The translations under genes and the position numbers were made by a program. The notes beneath the pieces are model-generated. The model did no database searches and was not told the DNA's origin. It saw only the letters and a list, made by a program, of their open reading frames with translations. From Bernardetia sp. (GTDB lineage Bacteria > Bacteroidota > Bacteroidia > Cytophagales > Bernardetiaceae): a DNA stretch of 64,000 nt. This document shows, in pieces, positions 1 to 9,442 of the stretch. Position 1 is the stretch's first letter. Each line of letters opens with the position of its first letter. Location of the stretch: the NCBI GenBank assembly GCA_020630575.1, contig JAHDBD010000003.1, forward strand, positions 184,312-248,311. Direction: 5' to 3'.

Positions 1-270
1 AAAAGCAGAAAGACGATATAAAAACCCAAACATAACGCCCAAACTAGCCAACAGTAAAACGACATGAACAGCATACATTCCATAACTATTCAACGGCTCA
101 ACCCACCCAAAACCAAAATATTTGAAATGAAAAACAGGCTGAATATAATGCTTTTCTATCCAACCCATATACCAAAAACGAAGTGTACTAAAAAAAGTAA
201 GCAAACCAAATAAAATTCGGAAACTTACTAATTGTGAAATTGAAATAGGTTCTTTGAGGAAGTTTTTCAT
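1..270 (-). CDS. HTTM-domain membrane protein (partial, N-terminal 90 codons)
   Basis: The window edge cuts this gene, leaving the start (ATG at 268-270) and 90 open codons. The visible protein has a hydrophobic helix (FRILFGLLTFFSTLRFWY), then a conserved-looking stretch HYIQPVFHFKYFGFGWVEP and a second membrane helix (VHVVLLLASLGVMFGFL). This arrangement is typical of the HTTM domain, the membrane part of the vitamin K-dependent gamma-carboxylase superfamily, common in Bacteroidota as proteins of about 440 residues with unproven substrates. The identification rests on family resemblance recalled from memory. The gene lies downstream of the unknown gene at 297-806, 26 bases away on the same strand. 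Confidence 0.72.
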   Translation of the reverse strand, partial: MKNFLKEPISISQLVSFRILFGLLTFFSTLRFWYMGWIEKHYIQPVFHFKYFGFGWVEPLNSYGMYAVHVVLLLASLGVMFGFLYRLSAF

Positions 271-296
271 TTTTTAGCTAAACTGATATTGGATTT

Positions 297-806
297 TCAA
301 CTATATACTAATCTTATTTGGCTTTCTCCTCTAGCTTTTAGCTCCTTGAGAGTTTTAATTAATTTAATAGTTGAATCCATCAAAACTTTCTCTGTAATTA
401 TTCCATTATCAATTGGATATAATGATAAAGGATTTTCCATTTCATATTTAACTATATCCTCGTATTTCAAACTGACATACTTTCTCCTGTCATCTTTTGG
501 ATTCAAAATAACTTTAGAAAAATAGCTTTGATTAGTTTCCATTTTACTCTTAAACTCTATCAATTTATTGAGTAACTCTTCTATATCAATCCAAAAATAA
601 TTAGACTTTTCATCAAACTCCATTTCTGGATGGTATGTCTTTTGAAAAATAGTGAAGTCAATATTCAAAATTGTTTCTATTTGAGCAACAATACTTTTTT
701 CACCGTATCCACCTACTTGCTCAAAAAAATATGATAAAGATTCTGGAAAATCAATATATCCTAACTTATCATTATTCTTTACTTCAATAGTATAATACAT
801 TCCCAT
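297..806 (-). CDS. Hypothetical protein, 169 residues
   Basis: Not recognised. The protein is soluble-looking and acidic, with no signal peptide or membrane helix. Two starts are possible: ATG at 806 or ATG two codons later (MYYTIEVKNN). It contains aromatic-rich motifs such as SYFFEQVGGYGEK and a charged helical C-terminus. It lies between hisH (32 bases upstream) and the partial HTTM gene (26 bases downstream), all on the minus strand, so the three could share a transcript. An opposite-strand open frame at 289-525 is treated as its shadow. No function is assigned. Confidence 0.7.
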   Translation of the reverse strand: MGMYYTIEVKNNDKLGYIDFPESLSYFFEQVGGYGEKSIVAQIETILNIDFTIFQKTYHPEMEFDEKSNYFWIDIEELLNKLIEFKSKMETNQSYFSKVILNPKDDRRKYVSLKYEDIVKYEMENPLSLYPIDNGIITEKVLMDSTIKLIKTLKELKARGESQIRLVYS

Positions 807-838
807 ATTCAGACGAAATATTTTGTGATAAAAATAAT

Positions 839-1453
839 TTATACTATACTCAAAAAATTCCTCAAAAGTTCTTCCCCAGCGTCTGCACTTTTTTCTGGGT
901 GAAATTGTGCTGCATAAAAATTATCTTTCTGTAAGGCAGCCGAAAAAGGTAAGATATAATCACAAGTGGCTACGGTATCTTTACAAAGTTCTGCGTAATA
1001 AGTATGTACAAAGTAGAATTGAGCCTGAGAAGGATTATTTACTTGATTAAATAAACTACTATCAAACAATTCTCCTTTTAAATCTTGCGTTGCATTCCAA
1101 CCCATGTGAGGAACTTTATCAGCCGAATTAGTTGGTTTGAATTCTTTTACATTAACATCAAAAATACCTAGTCCTTTTGTGTTTCCTTCCTCTGTATGCG
1201 AACAAAGAAGTTGCATTCCAAGACAAATTCCTAAAACGGGTTGTTTGAGTGTTGGAATAAAAGTGTCTAAATCTGCATTTTTGAGTTGTTGCATAGCAGA
1301 TTCTGCGTGTCCAACCCCTGGAAAAATAATTTTGTCAGCCGAACGTAGTATTTCTTTATCTGCACTTACCACGGCATTAATTCCCAAACGCTGCAAAGCA
1401 AAATCAACAGAACGAATATTTCCTGCTTTATAATCTATGATTACTATTTTCAT
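839..1453 (-). CDS. hisH: Imidazole glycerol phosphate synthase, glutaminase subunit HisH
   Basis: Class I glutamine amidotransferase that supplies ammonia to HisF in histidine biosynthesis. The triad is visible: Cys77 in GICLGMQLL, then His185 and Glu187 in AAQFHPEKS. The N-terminus MKIVIIDYKAGNIRS is the normal family start, so ATG at 1451-1453 is chosen. An open frame continues 29 codons upstream, but those codons run through an inverted repeat pair (1465-1545) and are non-homologous in character. Length 204 residues fits the family. No other his gene is visible in the window; the upstream neighbour is lon and the downstream one is an unknown gene, so hisH is detached from hisA and hisF here. 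Confidence 0.96.
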   Translation of the reverse strand: MKIVIIDYKAGNIRSVDFALQRLGINAVVSADKEILRSADKIIFPGVGHAESAMQQLKNADLDTFIPTLKQPVLGICLGMQLLCSHTEEGNTKGLGIFDVNVKEFKPTNSADKVPHMGWNATQDLKGELFDSSLFNQVNNPSQAQFYFVHTYYAELCKDTVATCDYILPFSAALQKDNFYAAQFHPEKSADAGEELLRNFLSIV

Positions 1454-1464
1454 AAAATAAAATA

Positions 1465-1545
1465 GTCGCTCGTGAGGACACGAGCAACGGTTAGGTTTTG
1501 AAAAATTATATTTATTTCGCCGTTGCTTGTGTCCCCACAAGCGAC
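1465..1545. repeat. Inverted pair of covarying hairpin repeats
   Basis: Two 26-base copies face each other at 1465-1490 and 1520-1545, about 29 bases apart, between lon and hisH. Each forms a hairpin with a 7-bp core stem: GCTTGTG/CACAAGC with loop TCCC in the right copy, and GCTCGTG/CACGAGC with loop TCCT when the left copy is read on the minus strand. The flanks CCGTT and GAC are conserved. The same family occurs at 23831-23857 and 33689-33715. The paired arrangement resembles REP doublets. Confidence 0.85.
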
Positions 1546-1558
1546 ATATTCACAAAAA

Positions 1559-4108
1559 TTAAACTCCTACACTTCCACTTTTTCCTTTTGATGGAGTAGT
1601 CGGAATAACTCTAATTTTTTGAGTTGATTTGTCTGATTTATTTTTTGGAGTTATATCCTGTATTTCTAAAGGTCTAGCTGTTTTGTCTTGATCTTTGACT
1701 AATGCCAATTTTAAAACTTCGCCAGCTCTTTCTACAAAATGAAACTTCATTCCTTTAATATAGTGTTCTTCAATTTCCTCAATGTCTTTTTGATTGCGTT
1801 TGCTCATCACAATTTCATTGATTCCAGCACGTTTGGCAGCTAAGATTTTTTCTTTGATTCCACCCACAGGAAGTACTTTTCCATGTAGTGTAATTTCGCC
1901 AGTCATTGCCAACTGATTTTTGACTCTTCTACGAGAATAAGCCGAAACCATAGCTGTAAGCATCGTGATACCAGCCGAAGGACCATCCTTTGGAACAGCT
2001 CCAGCAGGAACATGGACATGCAAATCATATTGATCAAAAAGTTGATGATCAATTTCCCATTCTTCTGCATTGGCTTTCAAATAAGAAAGTGCTGCACTAA
2101 CCGACTCTTTCATTACATCTCCCAATCGTCCAGATAAAGTAGTTCTGCCTTTTCCTTTACTCAAACTGACTTCGATAGACAAAATCTCACCTCCATATTG
2201 AGTCCAAGCTAGTCCAGTTGCTACACCTACGGTTTCATTTTCTTCAAACAGTTCTTTATCAAAAGAAGGTTTTCCTAGTATTCTTTCTACTTCTTTTGGC
2301 GTAATTTTCTTTTGATAGTCTTCTTCCATCGCCACTGATTTGGCTACACTTCTACAAAGAGAGGCTATTTGTCTTTCCAAACTTCTAACACCTGATTCTC
2401 TTGTATAACCTTCTACTACAAAACGCAGTGTTTCGGCAGTAAAACTAATATCTTTTGCTTGAAGTCCGTGAGCTTTTCTTTGTTTGGCTATTAAATGTTG
2501 TTTAGCAATTTCAATTTTTTCTTCGATTGTATATCCAGAAACTTGAATAATTTCCATTCTATCACGAAGAGCTGGCTGAATAGTATCTAATGAATTTGCT
2601 GTAGCAATAAATAAAACTTTAGATAAATCGTATTCTGTTTCTAAATAATTGTCTACAAAAGTATCATTTTGCTCTGGGTCTAAAACCTCCAATAAAGCTG
2701 AAGAAGGATCTCCACGAAAATCGCTACTTACTTTATCAATTTCATCCAAAACGAAAACAGGATTTGAAGAACCTGCTTTTTTTACATTTTGCATAATTTT
2801 TCCAGGCATTGCACCAATATAAGTACGACGATGTCCTCTAATTTCAGATTCATCGTGCATTCCACCTAACGAAATACGCATATATTTTCTACCAAGTGCC
2901 TTTGCAATAGATTTTCCTAAAGAAGTCTTGCCAACCCCTGGAGGCCCATAAAGACATAAAATAGGACTATCTAATGAGTTTTTGAGTTTCAGAACAGCTA
3001 GATATTCTAAAATACGTTGCTTTATTTTTTCCAATCCATAATGCTCTTTATCTAATACTTTTTTTGCATTATGTAAATCTAAATGGTCTTTTGTAGTAAA
3101 CTGCCAAGGCAAATCTAACATAAATTCCAAATAAGAAAGCGTAATAGAATAATCAGGAGAAGCTGGATTCATACGAGCAAAACGTTCTACTTCTTTCAAG
3201 AAAAATTCTTTTGTTTCTTCACTCCACTGTTTTTCATCTGCTCTTATATGCAGTTTGTTTATGTCTTTATCATTTTCATCTCCAATCTCATCTTGCAGAG
3301 TTTTGATTTGTTGGCGAAGAAAATACTCTTTTTGTTGCTGGTCTAAATCTGAATTTGTTTTCTCTTTTATATCACTTTTAAGTTCTAAAAGCTGAATTTC
3401 ACGGTGCATAATCTTTAAAAGCTGCACAGCTCTGTCCATTACTTTTGGAAGTTCAAGAAGTTTTTGTTTTTCTTTTACCTCTACATTTGTATTGGCAGAC
3501 AGAAAATTAATCAAGAAATTAGGACTTTCAATGTTTTCTAAAGCAATTTGAGCTTCTGGTGGAATATCCGAACTCAAATGCAAAATTTTAAAAGCTGCTT
3601 CTTTTATAGATTCTATAAGAGCTTCTTTTTTACGTCCGTCATTTTTCTTACTTCCTTTTGAGTTATCTAATGAAAAATCAGTCAGATAATTTACTTTACC
3701 AATCAAAAATGGTTCTTCTTGTGTAATTTCCTGAAGTTCAAAACGTTGCTTGCCTTGTACTATGATAGTTGTATTACCATCAGGCATCACAATCTTTTTT
3801 ACTATTTTGGCAACTGTTCCCACAAAATGCAAATCAGTTTTTTGTGGTTCGTCTTCCCCCAAGTTTTTTTGAGAAATTACCCCAATATAACTCTCATCCC
3901 TATATGCTTTCTTTATTAAACGTAGAGACTTCTCACGCCCTACAGTAATAGGCATAATAATTCCAGGAAATAAAACAGTATTTCTAACAGGCAAAATAAA
4001 TAATTCTTCAGGCAAATCGTCTGCTAGTTCACGAGCTGAATTTTCTAGTTCTTCCAAGTCTATTTGAGGAATATCATCTTCGGTAAAAGGCACTTTTATA
4101 TTTTTCAA
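1559..4108 (-). CDS. lon: ATP-dependent protease Lon (LonA type)
   Basis: Cytoplasmic ATP-dependent serine protease for damaged and regulatory proteins. Domains in order: N-terminal substrate-binding domain (about residues 35-240), helical linker with the [19 protein letters not shown] region, AAA+ module with Walker [10 protein letters not shown] near residue 388 and FVLDEIDKV as Walker B, and the Lon protease domain. The catalytic Ser-Lys dyad is seen as Ser in PKDGPSAG (about 711) and Lys in [14 protein letters not shown] (about 753). Length 849 is normal, with a charged, low-complexity C-terminal tail of about 40 residues. It lies 105 bases upstream of hisH, with an inverted repeat pair between them. 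The 737 bases upstream hold no gene. Confidence 0.98.
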   Translation of the reverse strand: MKNIKVPFTEDDIPQIDLEELENSARELADDLPEELFILPVRNTVLFPGIIMPITVGREKSLRLIKKAYRDESYIGVISQKNLGEDEPQKTDLHFVGTVAKIVKKIVMPDGNTTIIVQGKQRFELQEITQEEPFLIGKVNYLTDFSLDNSKGSKKNDGRKKEALIESIKEAAFKILHLSSDIPPEAQIALENIESPNFLINFLSANTNVEVKEKQKLLELPKVMDRAVQLLKIMHREIQLLELKSDIKEKTNSDLDQQQKEYFLRQQIKTLQDEIGDENDKDINKLHIRADEKQWSEETKEFFLKEVERFARMNPASPDYSITLSYLEFMLDLPWQFTTKDHLDLHNAKKVLDKEHYGLEKIKQRILEYLAVLKLKNSLDSPILCLYGPPGVGKTSLGKSIAKALGRKYMRISLGGMHDESEIRGHRRTYIGAMPGKIMQNVKKAGSSNPVFVLDEIDKVSSDFRGDPSSALLEVLDPEQNDTFVDNYLETEYDLSKVLFIATANSLDTIQPALRDRMEIIQVSGYTIEEKIEIAKQHLIAKQRKAHGLQAKDISFTAETLRFVVEGYTRESGVRSLERQIASLCRSVAKSVAMEEDYQKKITPKEVERILGKPSFDKELFEENETVGVATGLAWTQYGGEILSIEVSLSKGKGRTTLSGRLGDVMKESVSAALSYLKANAEEWEIDHQLFDQYDLHVHVPAGAVPKDGPSAGITMLTAMVSAYSRRRVKNQLAMTGEITLHGKVLPVGGIKEKILAAKRAGINEIVMSKRNQKDIEEIEEHYIKGMKFHFVERAGEVLKLALVKDQDKTARPLEIQDITPKNKSDKSTQKIRVIPTTPSKGKSGSVGV

Positions 4109-4410
4109 AAAATGTATATGATTTTAGTGTATTTGAATATCAAAATTAGAAAGAATAACTATAACAACAAAAAAGTGTCAGATTGTCAGTGCTTGATTAA
4201 AAAAACACCTGTAAATCTGAATGAAATTGTTATAAAATTATACGAATTACTCTTAAAATATCTATAACATATAGTCTAAGTATAAATCGCAATCAAAAAC
4301 AGATAAAATTATTTTCGATTACGAAACTATTTGCAAGCTATGTACCAAGCCTCTTTTTTTGTTTTCATGAAAAAATAATAAGGCAAAATGGCAGATAAAT
4401 AATTATTTGG

Positions 4411-4442
4411 TTGTTGGTGTCATTTCGCTAAAACACCAACAA
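4411..4442. repeat. Divergent hairpin repeat (GTTGGTGT/ACACCAAC)
   Basis: An 8-bp perfect stem, GTTGGTGT at 4413-4420 and ACACCAAC at 4433-4440, encloses a 12-base loop. Outer bases TTG/CAA-like flanks extend the pairing. It resembles the shorter-loop hairpins at 23831 and 33689 in stem sequence but not in loop, so it may be a decayed or variant copy. Confidence 0.55.
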
Positions 4443-4688
4443 AGGCATTATTCTAAAATGCTGTTAAAAAAAATCATACTTTGTGTAACACCACCGTTTA
4501 TATAAATTTCCTCAAATTAAAAAGAACAGATAATTCGAACATGTCAAGTAGTGGTACAAACCAACTTTTGCGTCTAATTAATAAATCCTAAACTCAAAAA
4601 ATCTAAATTAACTTTCAATTTATTTTGAAAATAACCTTAAAATACCTTTTTTTTGTATAAATTTATAGAATATGACTAAAATCATAAT

Positions 4689-4715
4689 TTGTTTTTCAAT
4701 TTAAGGCTAAATTTG
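4689..4715 (+). promoter_or_regulatory. Candidate promoter of the desaturase gene
   Basis: TTG at 4689-4691 is followed after 16 bases by TAAATTTG at 4708-4715, a full match to the Bacteroidota -7 consensus TAnnTTTG. The spacer is a little short. It would give a 5' leader of about 125 bases before the ATG at 4846. Confidence 0.45.
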
Positions 4716-4845
4716 TGTACTTTATATAATTAATTTAGACCAAATAAAAATTACACACTTCTCAATATAACAATTAGGATAAACAGCTTGTAAAACATAC
4801 AATTAATACAAACTCACCTTACAGATAATCCTCATCTCCCTATTT

Positions 4846-6024
4846 ATGGAAAACCTAATAACTGAAAAAGCTATTCAAAAAACAGCTGATAACAGACATT
4901 CAAAAAATACATTTAAAGAAAAACCTATTGCAACAAAAAAACCACCTCGCTTCGACAATCAAGAACAAAGAGATTTTTCTAAGACACTCAACATGAGAGT
5001 AAACAGTTATTTTAAAGACAATAATATTTCACGTAATGCCAACACAAAAATGGTCTTGAAAAGCCTTTTTCATGCTACACTTTGGATTGGATCGTATTGT
5101 ATGCTTATTTTTGGTGGATTTAGTGTAGAAATTAATTACTTGCTTTGGGCAATTCTTGGTTTTTCTATTGCTATGGTTTCTGTAAATATTGCACACGACG
5201 CTATTCATGGGGCGTATTCAAAACACAAATGGGTAAATGACTTGCTTTCTCACACTTTTAATTTCAATGGTGCTAGTGCTTATATGTGGAATAGAATGCA
5301 CAATCAGGCTCACCACACTTATACAAATATAGACGGACATGACGAAGACATTGCACCTGTTCCAATAGTTCGTCTTTCCTCTGAAGCTCCTTTATGGTCT
5401 ATTCATCGTTATCAACATATTTATTCGTTTGCCTTATACTGTTTAAGTACACTTTCTTGGGTTTTAATGAAAGATTACAAGAAGTTTTTTGCTAATGAAG
5501 TTGGAAATTATACAGGAGCAAAACATCCTAAGAAAGAATATTTTTTATTATTCTTCTATAAATTTATCAATTACACTCTTTTTATTATTATTCCTCTTAT
5601 TATGTTGCCTCACGGTTGGGTAAATACAGTTTTAGGATTTTTATTGATGCACGCAGTAAGTGGTTTTTTCTTAGCAGTTATTTTTATGTTGGCTCATGTG
5701 GTAGAAGAAGCACATTTCTTTTTACCTAATGAAGAAGGAAATATGGAGAATTCTTGGGCAGTTCATCAGCTTTACACAACTGCTAATTTTTCAGAAAAAA
5801 GTGAGTTTATGGCATTTATTACAGGTGGACTTAATCAACAAGTAGAACACCATTTGTTTCCAAATATATGTAGCATTCATTATCCTGCTCTTTCAAAAAT
5901 TGTTAAGCAAACAGCAGCAGAATACGGACATCCTTATTTAACAGCAGATTTCCCAACAGCAGTAGCTTCTCATGTTCGTTTCTTAAAGAAAATGGGTAGA
6001 GAAGAAAGACCTGTAATGCACTAA
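4846..6024 (+). CDS. Membrane fatty acid desaturase (acyl-lipid/acyl-CoA type)
   Basis: Di-iron integral membrane desaturase that introduces a double bond into acyl chains, probably for membrane fluidity. The three histidine boxes are visible: HDAIHG (near residue 123), HNQAHH (near 160) and QQVEHHLF (near 330). The Gln at the start of the third box is characteristic of front-end (delta-5/6-like) desaturases, though regioselectivity cannot be read from sequence. At least four hydrophobic segments flank the boxes. There is no fused cytochrome b5 domain, so it needs an external electron donor. The first 45 residues are polar and likely a cytoplasmic extension. It is monocistronic, with a terminator at 6069. 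Confidence 0.93.
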   Translation: MENLITEKAIQKTADNRHSKNTFKEKPIATKKPPRFDNQEQRDFSKTLNMRVNSYFKDNNISRNANTKMVLKSLFHATLWIGSYCMLIFGGFSVEINYLLWAILGFSIAMVSVNIAHDAIHGAYSKHKWVNDLLSHTFNFNGASAYMWNRMHNQAHHTYTNIDGHDEDIAPVPIVRLSSEAPLWSIHRYQHIYSFALYCLSTLSWVLMKDYKKFFANEVGNYTGAKHPKKEYFLLFFYKFINYTLFIIIPLIMLPHGWVNTVLGFLLMHAVSGFFLAVIFMLAHVVEEAHFFLPNEEGNMENSWAVHQLYTTANFSEKSEFMAFITGGLNQQVEHHLFPNICSIHYPALSKIVKQTAAEYGHPYLTADFPTAVASHVRFLKKMGREERPVMH

Positions 6025-6355
6025 GGAAAATAACTGCGAATTAAATACAGTGATTATCTAAATTATTTAGGGATTTGATTTATCAAGTCCCTTTTTTATG
6101 AATTATTTTCAAATTTTCAAAACTTTTTGAAAGTTTTGAAAGTATAAGATACTATAAATGCTTTTTTTGTTACAAATTCCTTAAATTAAGGATATTAGTA
6201 GTAAATTTGTCAAAACATATCTTTTCTATTTAAGTTAGTAAGCAGTATTTTGAATTTATAGCAAATATTTCTTACTACTTAATTGACTGTCTTTAACTTG
6301 ATAATTTAATTTTCTAAGCTCATAAAGACAGCTTTATTTTAATAAAAAAACAAGT
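6025..6355. other. Intergenic region between desaturase and mvaA
   Basis: 331 bases with a terminator at the left end and, at about 6116-6141, a short self-complementary stretch built on TTTCAAAACTTT and AAAGTTTTGAAAG. A TAAATTTG box lies at about 6203-6210, some 145 bases ahead of the HMG-CoA reductase start, but no well-spaced TTG accompanies it. No gene is seen. Confidence 0.5.
6069..6097 (+). terminator. Rho-independent terminator after the desaturase
   Basis: Stem AGGGATTTGAT pairs with ATCAAGTCCCT (one G-T wobble), two-base loop extension, then a run of six T. Confidence 0.75.
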
Positions 6356-7687
6356 ATGGAATTAATTTCAGGTTTTTCAAAACTCTCCAAAGAAGAAAAA
6401 ATTAAATGGATTGCAGAACAGTTAGGGCAGTCATCTGATGAATTACTAGACCAATTTAGTAGTTTTTGGCACAACGACCCACACCAGCAAAAAGTTTTTG
6501 ATGAATTTAGCGAAAATACACTAACTAATTATTACATGCCTTTTGGTGTAGTTCCAAATGTTATTTTGAATGGTGAGACGTTTGCTGTTCCAATGACGAT
6601 TGAGGAGAGTTCGGTAGTGGCAGCAGCTTCAAAGGCAGCCAAGTTTTGGCAATCAAGAGGAGGTTTTCATTCTGAAATTATTTCTACAAAAAAAATAGGA
6701 CAAGTTCATTTTCTTTGGAAAGGCGATTACAATAAAATGTATTGCGTTTTCGATGAAGCAAAGGAACAAATGCTAAAAGATACAGCTGATATTACTAAAA
6801 ACATGCGTCAGCGTGGAGGTGGAATTTTGGATATTGAGCTATTAGATATGCGTCATTTGGATGATAATTACTACCAAATCAAAGCTACTTTTGATACTTG
6901 TGATTCGATGGGCGCAAATTTTATTAATTCTTGTTTAGAACAATTTGCCAAAACGCTTCAAAACTGGGTAGCTTCAAAAGAAATGTTTACTGATGAAGAA
7001 AGAGACGCTACAATAATTATGTGTATTCTTTCTAATTATACACCCGAATGTTTGGTCAAAACGTGGGTAGAGTGTCCAATTGAAAAACTGGGAGGAGCTG
7101 ATGGACTCATTGATGGATTAGATCCAAAAACATTTGCTTTTAAGTTTCATAAGGCAATTGAAATAGCTAAAAACGATGTTTATCGTGCTACTACACACAA
7201 CAAGGGTATTTTTAATGGTATCGATGCTGTAGTTTTGGCAACTGGAAACGATTTTAGAGCTGTCGAAGCATGTGGGCATACCTACGCTTCTCGTTCTGGA
7301 CAATACAGAAGTTTGTCGGATTGTAGTATAGAAGATGGAGTGTTTAAGTTTTGGTTAGAAATGCCGATTGCTGTCGGAACTGTTGGAGGACTTACTTCAC
7401 TTCACCCACTTTCAAAACGCTCATTGGAAATGCTTGGTAATCCATCCGCACCAAAACTTATGCAAATCATCTCAACTTTGGGCTTGGCTCAAAACTTTGG
7501 TGCAATAAAATCACTTACCACAACAGGAATTCAGAAAGGACACATGAAAATGCACCTTTTGAATATCTTGCGTAACTTTGAAGCAACAGAAAAAGAAGTA
7601 AAACAAGCAGTTGAGTATTTCAAAAACAATACAGTTTCTTTTAATGCTGTAAGAGAATTTTTGGCAACCGTAAGAACACATGTCTAA
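6356..7687 (+). CDS. mvaA: Hydroxymethylglutaryl-CoA reductase, class II-like
   Basis: Reduces HMG-CoA to mevalonate (or the reverse), the committed step of the mevalonate isoprenoid route. Catalytic elements are visible: Glu in MTIEESSVVAAASKAA (about residue 83), the cofactor-site DSMGAN, Asp in ATGNDFRAVEACG (about 298), GTVGG, and the catalytic His in KGHMKMHLLN (about 395). Length 443 and the absence of an N-terminal membrane domain fit the soluble bacterial class II form. The GHMP kinase gene follows 120 bases downstream on the same strand, which supports a biosynthetic rather than degradative role. No strong ribosome-binding site precedes the ATG. Confidence 0.94.
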   Translation: MELISGFSKLSKEEKIKWIAEQLGQSSDELLDQFSSFWHNDPHQQKVFDEFSENTLTNYYMPFGVVPNVILNGETFAVPMTIEESSVVAAASKAAKFWQSRGGFHSEIISTKKIGQVHFLWKGDYNKMYCVFDEAKEQMLKDTADITKNMRQRGGGILDIELLDMRHLDDNYYQIKATFDTCDSMGANFINSCLEQFAKTLQNWVASKEMFTDEERDATIIMCILSNYTPECLVKTWVECPIEKLGGADGLIDGLDPKTFAFKFHKAIEIAKNDVYRATTHNKGIFNGIDAVVLATGNDFRAVEACGHTYASRSGQYRSLSDCSIEDGVFKFWLEMPIAVGTVGGLTSLHPLSKRSLEMLGNPSAPKLMQIISTLGLAQNFGAIKSLTTTGIQKGHMKMHLLNILRNFEATEKEVKQAVEYFKNNTVSFNAVREFLATVRTHV

Positions 7688-7693
7688 AATAAA

Positions 7694-7729
7694 AACCCTA
7701 AAAGTCTTATTTATTAGATTTTTAGGGTT
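7694..7729 (+). terminator. Hairpin after mvaA (weak terminator)
   Basis: AACCCTAAAA at 7694-7703 pairs with TTTTAGGGTT at 7720-7729. The downstream side lacks a T-run, so termination may be partial and the kinase gene at 7808 may be co-transcribed. Confidence 0.5.
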
Positions 7730-7807
7730 CAATCAGATGAACAACACACAAAATATTTCAATAAAATTGATCAACTTTTTTACTCTTCCAAAATCCCTTT
7801 TTAATTT

Positions 7808-8731
7808 ATGAATCGTTTTCACGGAAATGGAAAACTGCTCCTCAGTGGGGAGTATTATGTGCTTGATGGTGCGATTGCACTTGCTGTTCCTACCCAAAAA
7901 GGACAGCTATTACAAGTTACTTATGCACCTTCAGAACATCGTGTGTTGCATTGGAAAAGTTATGATAGTAATGGGCAAATTTGGTTTGAAGCTCGTTTTG
8001 ATATCGAAACTTTTGAAGCATTAGAAGGATATGTTTCTCAAAAATCAATGGTTTTACAGAAAATTTTGCAAACAACACGCAAAATTTCAAAGAATTTTTT
8101 AGTAGGAAAAGAATCTGTTTTGGTAGAAACTTTTTTAGAATTTCCTCGTCTTTGGGGATTGGGAAGTAGCTCAACGCTTATTCATACTATCGCAAAATGG
8201 GCAGGAATAAATGCTTTTGATTTACTTGCCAAAACTATGGGCGGTTCGGGTTATGATATTGCTTGTGCCGAATCTGAAACACCTATTTTATATGAAAGAC
8301 ACGACGGAATTCCACGTACAATTCCTGTAGATTTCAATCCTCCTTTCAAAAATCAGCTTTATTTTGTCTATTTAGGCAAAAAACAATCTTCTGCTGAAGG
8401 AATTTCGTATTATGAAAAACTAAAAAGCAAAAAAGATAAATTAGTAAAAGAACTTTCAGGCATTACACACAAAATTGTAAGTGCCAAAACGTTAGGTGAA
8501 TTTGAAAAACTAATTGCCAAGCACGAAGAAATTATTGCGAAAAATATGACTATGCAACGAGTAAAAGAACTTTATTTTTCTGATTACTGGGGTGAAGTAA
8601 AATCTCTTGGTGCGTGGGGAGGAGATTTTGTCCTCGTTACAAGCCAAAAATCAAAAGAAGAAACACAAGCCTATTTCTTAGAAAAAGGAATGGATACTTT
8701 TCTTACTTATGATGAAATGGTAAAAGGGTAA
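7808..8731 (+). CDS. GHMP kinase of the GYDIA family (mevalonate-pathway kinase candidate)
   Basis: ATP-dependent small-molecule kinase of the GHMP superfamily. The start MNRFHGNGKLLLSGEYYVLDG matches the N-terminal motif, the phosphate-binding loop is GLGSSSTLI (about residues 117-125), and GGSGYDIACAES (about 145-156) contains the GYDIA signature that names the family in Bacteroidota. The third GHMP motif is less clear, near WGGDFVLVT. Its place after HMG-CoA reductase suggests it phosphorylates mevalonate or phosphomevalonate; this is inferred from context only. Length 307 is usual. It ends before a hairpin at 8757-8802 that faces a convergent unknown gene. Confidence 0.85.
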   Translation: MNRFHGNGKLLLSGEYYVLDGAIALAVPTQKGQLLQVTYAPSEHRVLHWKSYDSNGQIWFEARFDIETFEALEGYVSQKSMVLQKILQTTRKISKNFLVGKESVLVETFLEFPRLWGLGSSSTLIHTIAKWAGINAFDLLAKTMGGSGYDIACAESETPILYERHDGIPRTIPVDFNPPFKNQLYFVYLGKKQSSAEGISYYEKLKSKKDKLVKELSGITHKIVSAKTLGEFEKLIAKHEEIIAKNMTMQRVKELYFSDYWGEVKSLGAWGGDFVLVTSQKSKEETQAYFLEKGMDTFLTYDEMVKG

Positions 8732-8756
8732 AAATCAATTACAAATTTAAAATTAC

Positions 8757-8802
8757 GAAACTCCACTCTTTCAATTTTTATTTGAGGGAATGGAGTTTTT
8801 TC
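8757..8802. terminator. Terminator between convergent genes
   Basis: AAACTCCA at 8758-8765 pairs with TGGAGTTT at 8791-8798, followed by T-rich sequence on the plus strand. The loop is long (25 bases). It lies after the GHMP kinase. Confidence 0.6.
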
Positions 8803-8869
8803 ATTTGTTTATTCAACTCCTCAGTTGAAATAGAATTGTTAGAAACAATATTTTTTTCATAATCTTGAT

Positions 8870-9442
8870 TTAATTTTCATTTCTTTTACCTATTCTCGTT
8901 GTTCCTTTAACGACCATTGTATCAATATATTTCCCATTTTCTTCTACATAAACAAAACTCATATCAAAATAAATATCTAAGCTATCTGAAAAATCTAGTG
9001 TTTTTGAATTGATTATAATTTTACTTTTTAGAGGTTTATAACTATGATTATATGTGCAATCAGATACTTTTGCTGTGCTTTCTACATTATCTTTCGTAAT
9101 TGCTATTTCTACTGATGCTCCAACTATTGCATACACTACCAATTTCAAAGAATCATTTTTATAAGTAGCATAATTTCTATTTAAGTCTGTTGTACCACGA
9201 TGAAATATATTAGGCAAAATTTCCGTAATATGCTCAGCTACTAATGATGTTTCTGAAATAATTCCAGTATTATATGTCGTATCAAAAACAAGAAAATGGG
9301 TTGAATCCCCTATTCTATTTATTGCTTTCTTTTTTGTTTGACTATAAACATTTTTATTTTTAAACAATGAACTATCAAAGGCATAAAACAAGCAAGTAAG
9401 CATAGAACCCAAAGCGACGATAAGAAACAGTATTTTTTTCAT
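8870..9442 (-). CDS. Hypothetical exported or membrane-anchored protein
   Basis: Not recognised. The N-terminus MKKILFLIVALGSMLTCLFYAF is a signal peptide or single membrane anchor. A Cys lies at the right depth (SMLTC) but the preceding residues do not make a good lipobox. The rest, 160 residues, is polar with beta-strand-like alternation (KLVVYAIVGASVEIAI; YFDMSFVYVEENGKY), consistent with an extracytoplasmic beta domain. It stands alone, convergent with the GHMP kinase and separated from dnaA by the 1-kb gene-free stretch. Confidence 0.8.
   Translation of the reverse strand: MKKILFLIVALGSMLTCLFYAFDSSLFKNKNVYSQTKKKAINRIGDSTHFLVFDTTYNTGIISETSLVAEHITEILPNIFHRGTTDLNRNYATYKNDSLKLVVYAIVGASVEIAITKDNVESTAKVSDCTYNHSYKPLKSKIIINSKTLDFSDSLDIYFDMSFVYVEENGKYIDTMVVKGTTRIGKRNEN

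Larger units (their letters stand above)
4109..4845. other. Gene-free region between lon and the desaturase gene
   Basis: These 737 bases separate two divergent genes, lon (minus) and the desaturase (plus). Only short open frames occur, including one at 4064-4267 that mostly runs antisense to the lon start and beyond it and is not credible. The stretch holds a hairpin related to the interspersed repeats (4411-4442) and a good desaturase promoter candidate (4689-4715). The rest is AT-rich with no recognisable RNA gene. Confidence 0.6.

Noticed and set aside
1137..1433. 98-codon plus-strand frame opposite hisH
   Set aside because: hisH is certain on the other strand; the product has no recognisable features.
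1454..1540. 29-codon N-terminal extension of HisH
   Set aside because: The extension is encoded by the repeat doublet and its product does not look like HisH; the ATG at 1453 gives the standard start.
4064..4267. 67-codon plus-strand frame across the lon start
   Set aside because: It overlaps the lon start codon region antisense and has low-complexity Asn/Lys composition from AT-rich DNA.
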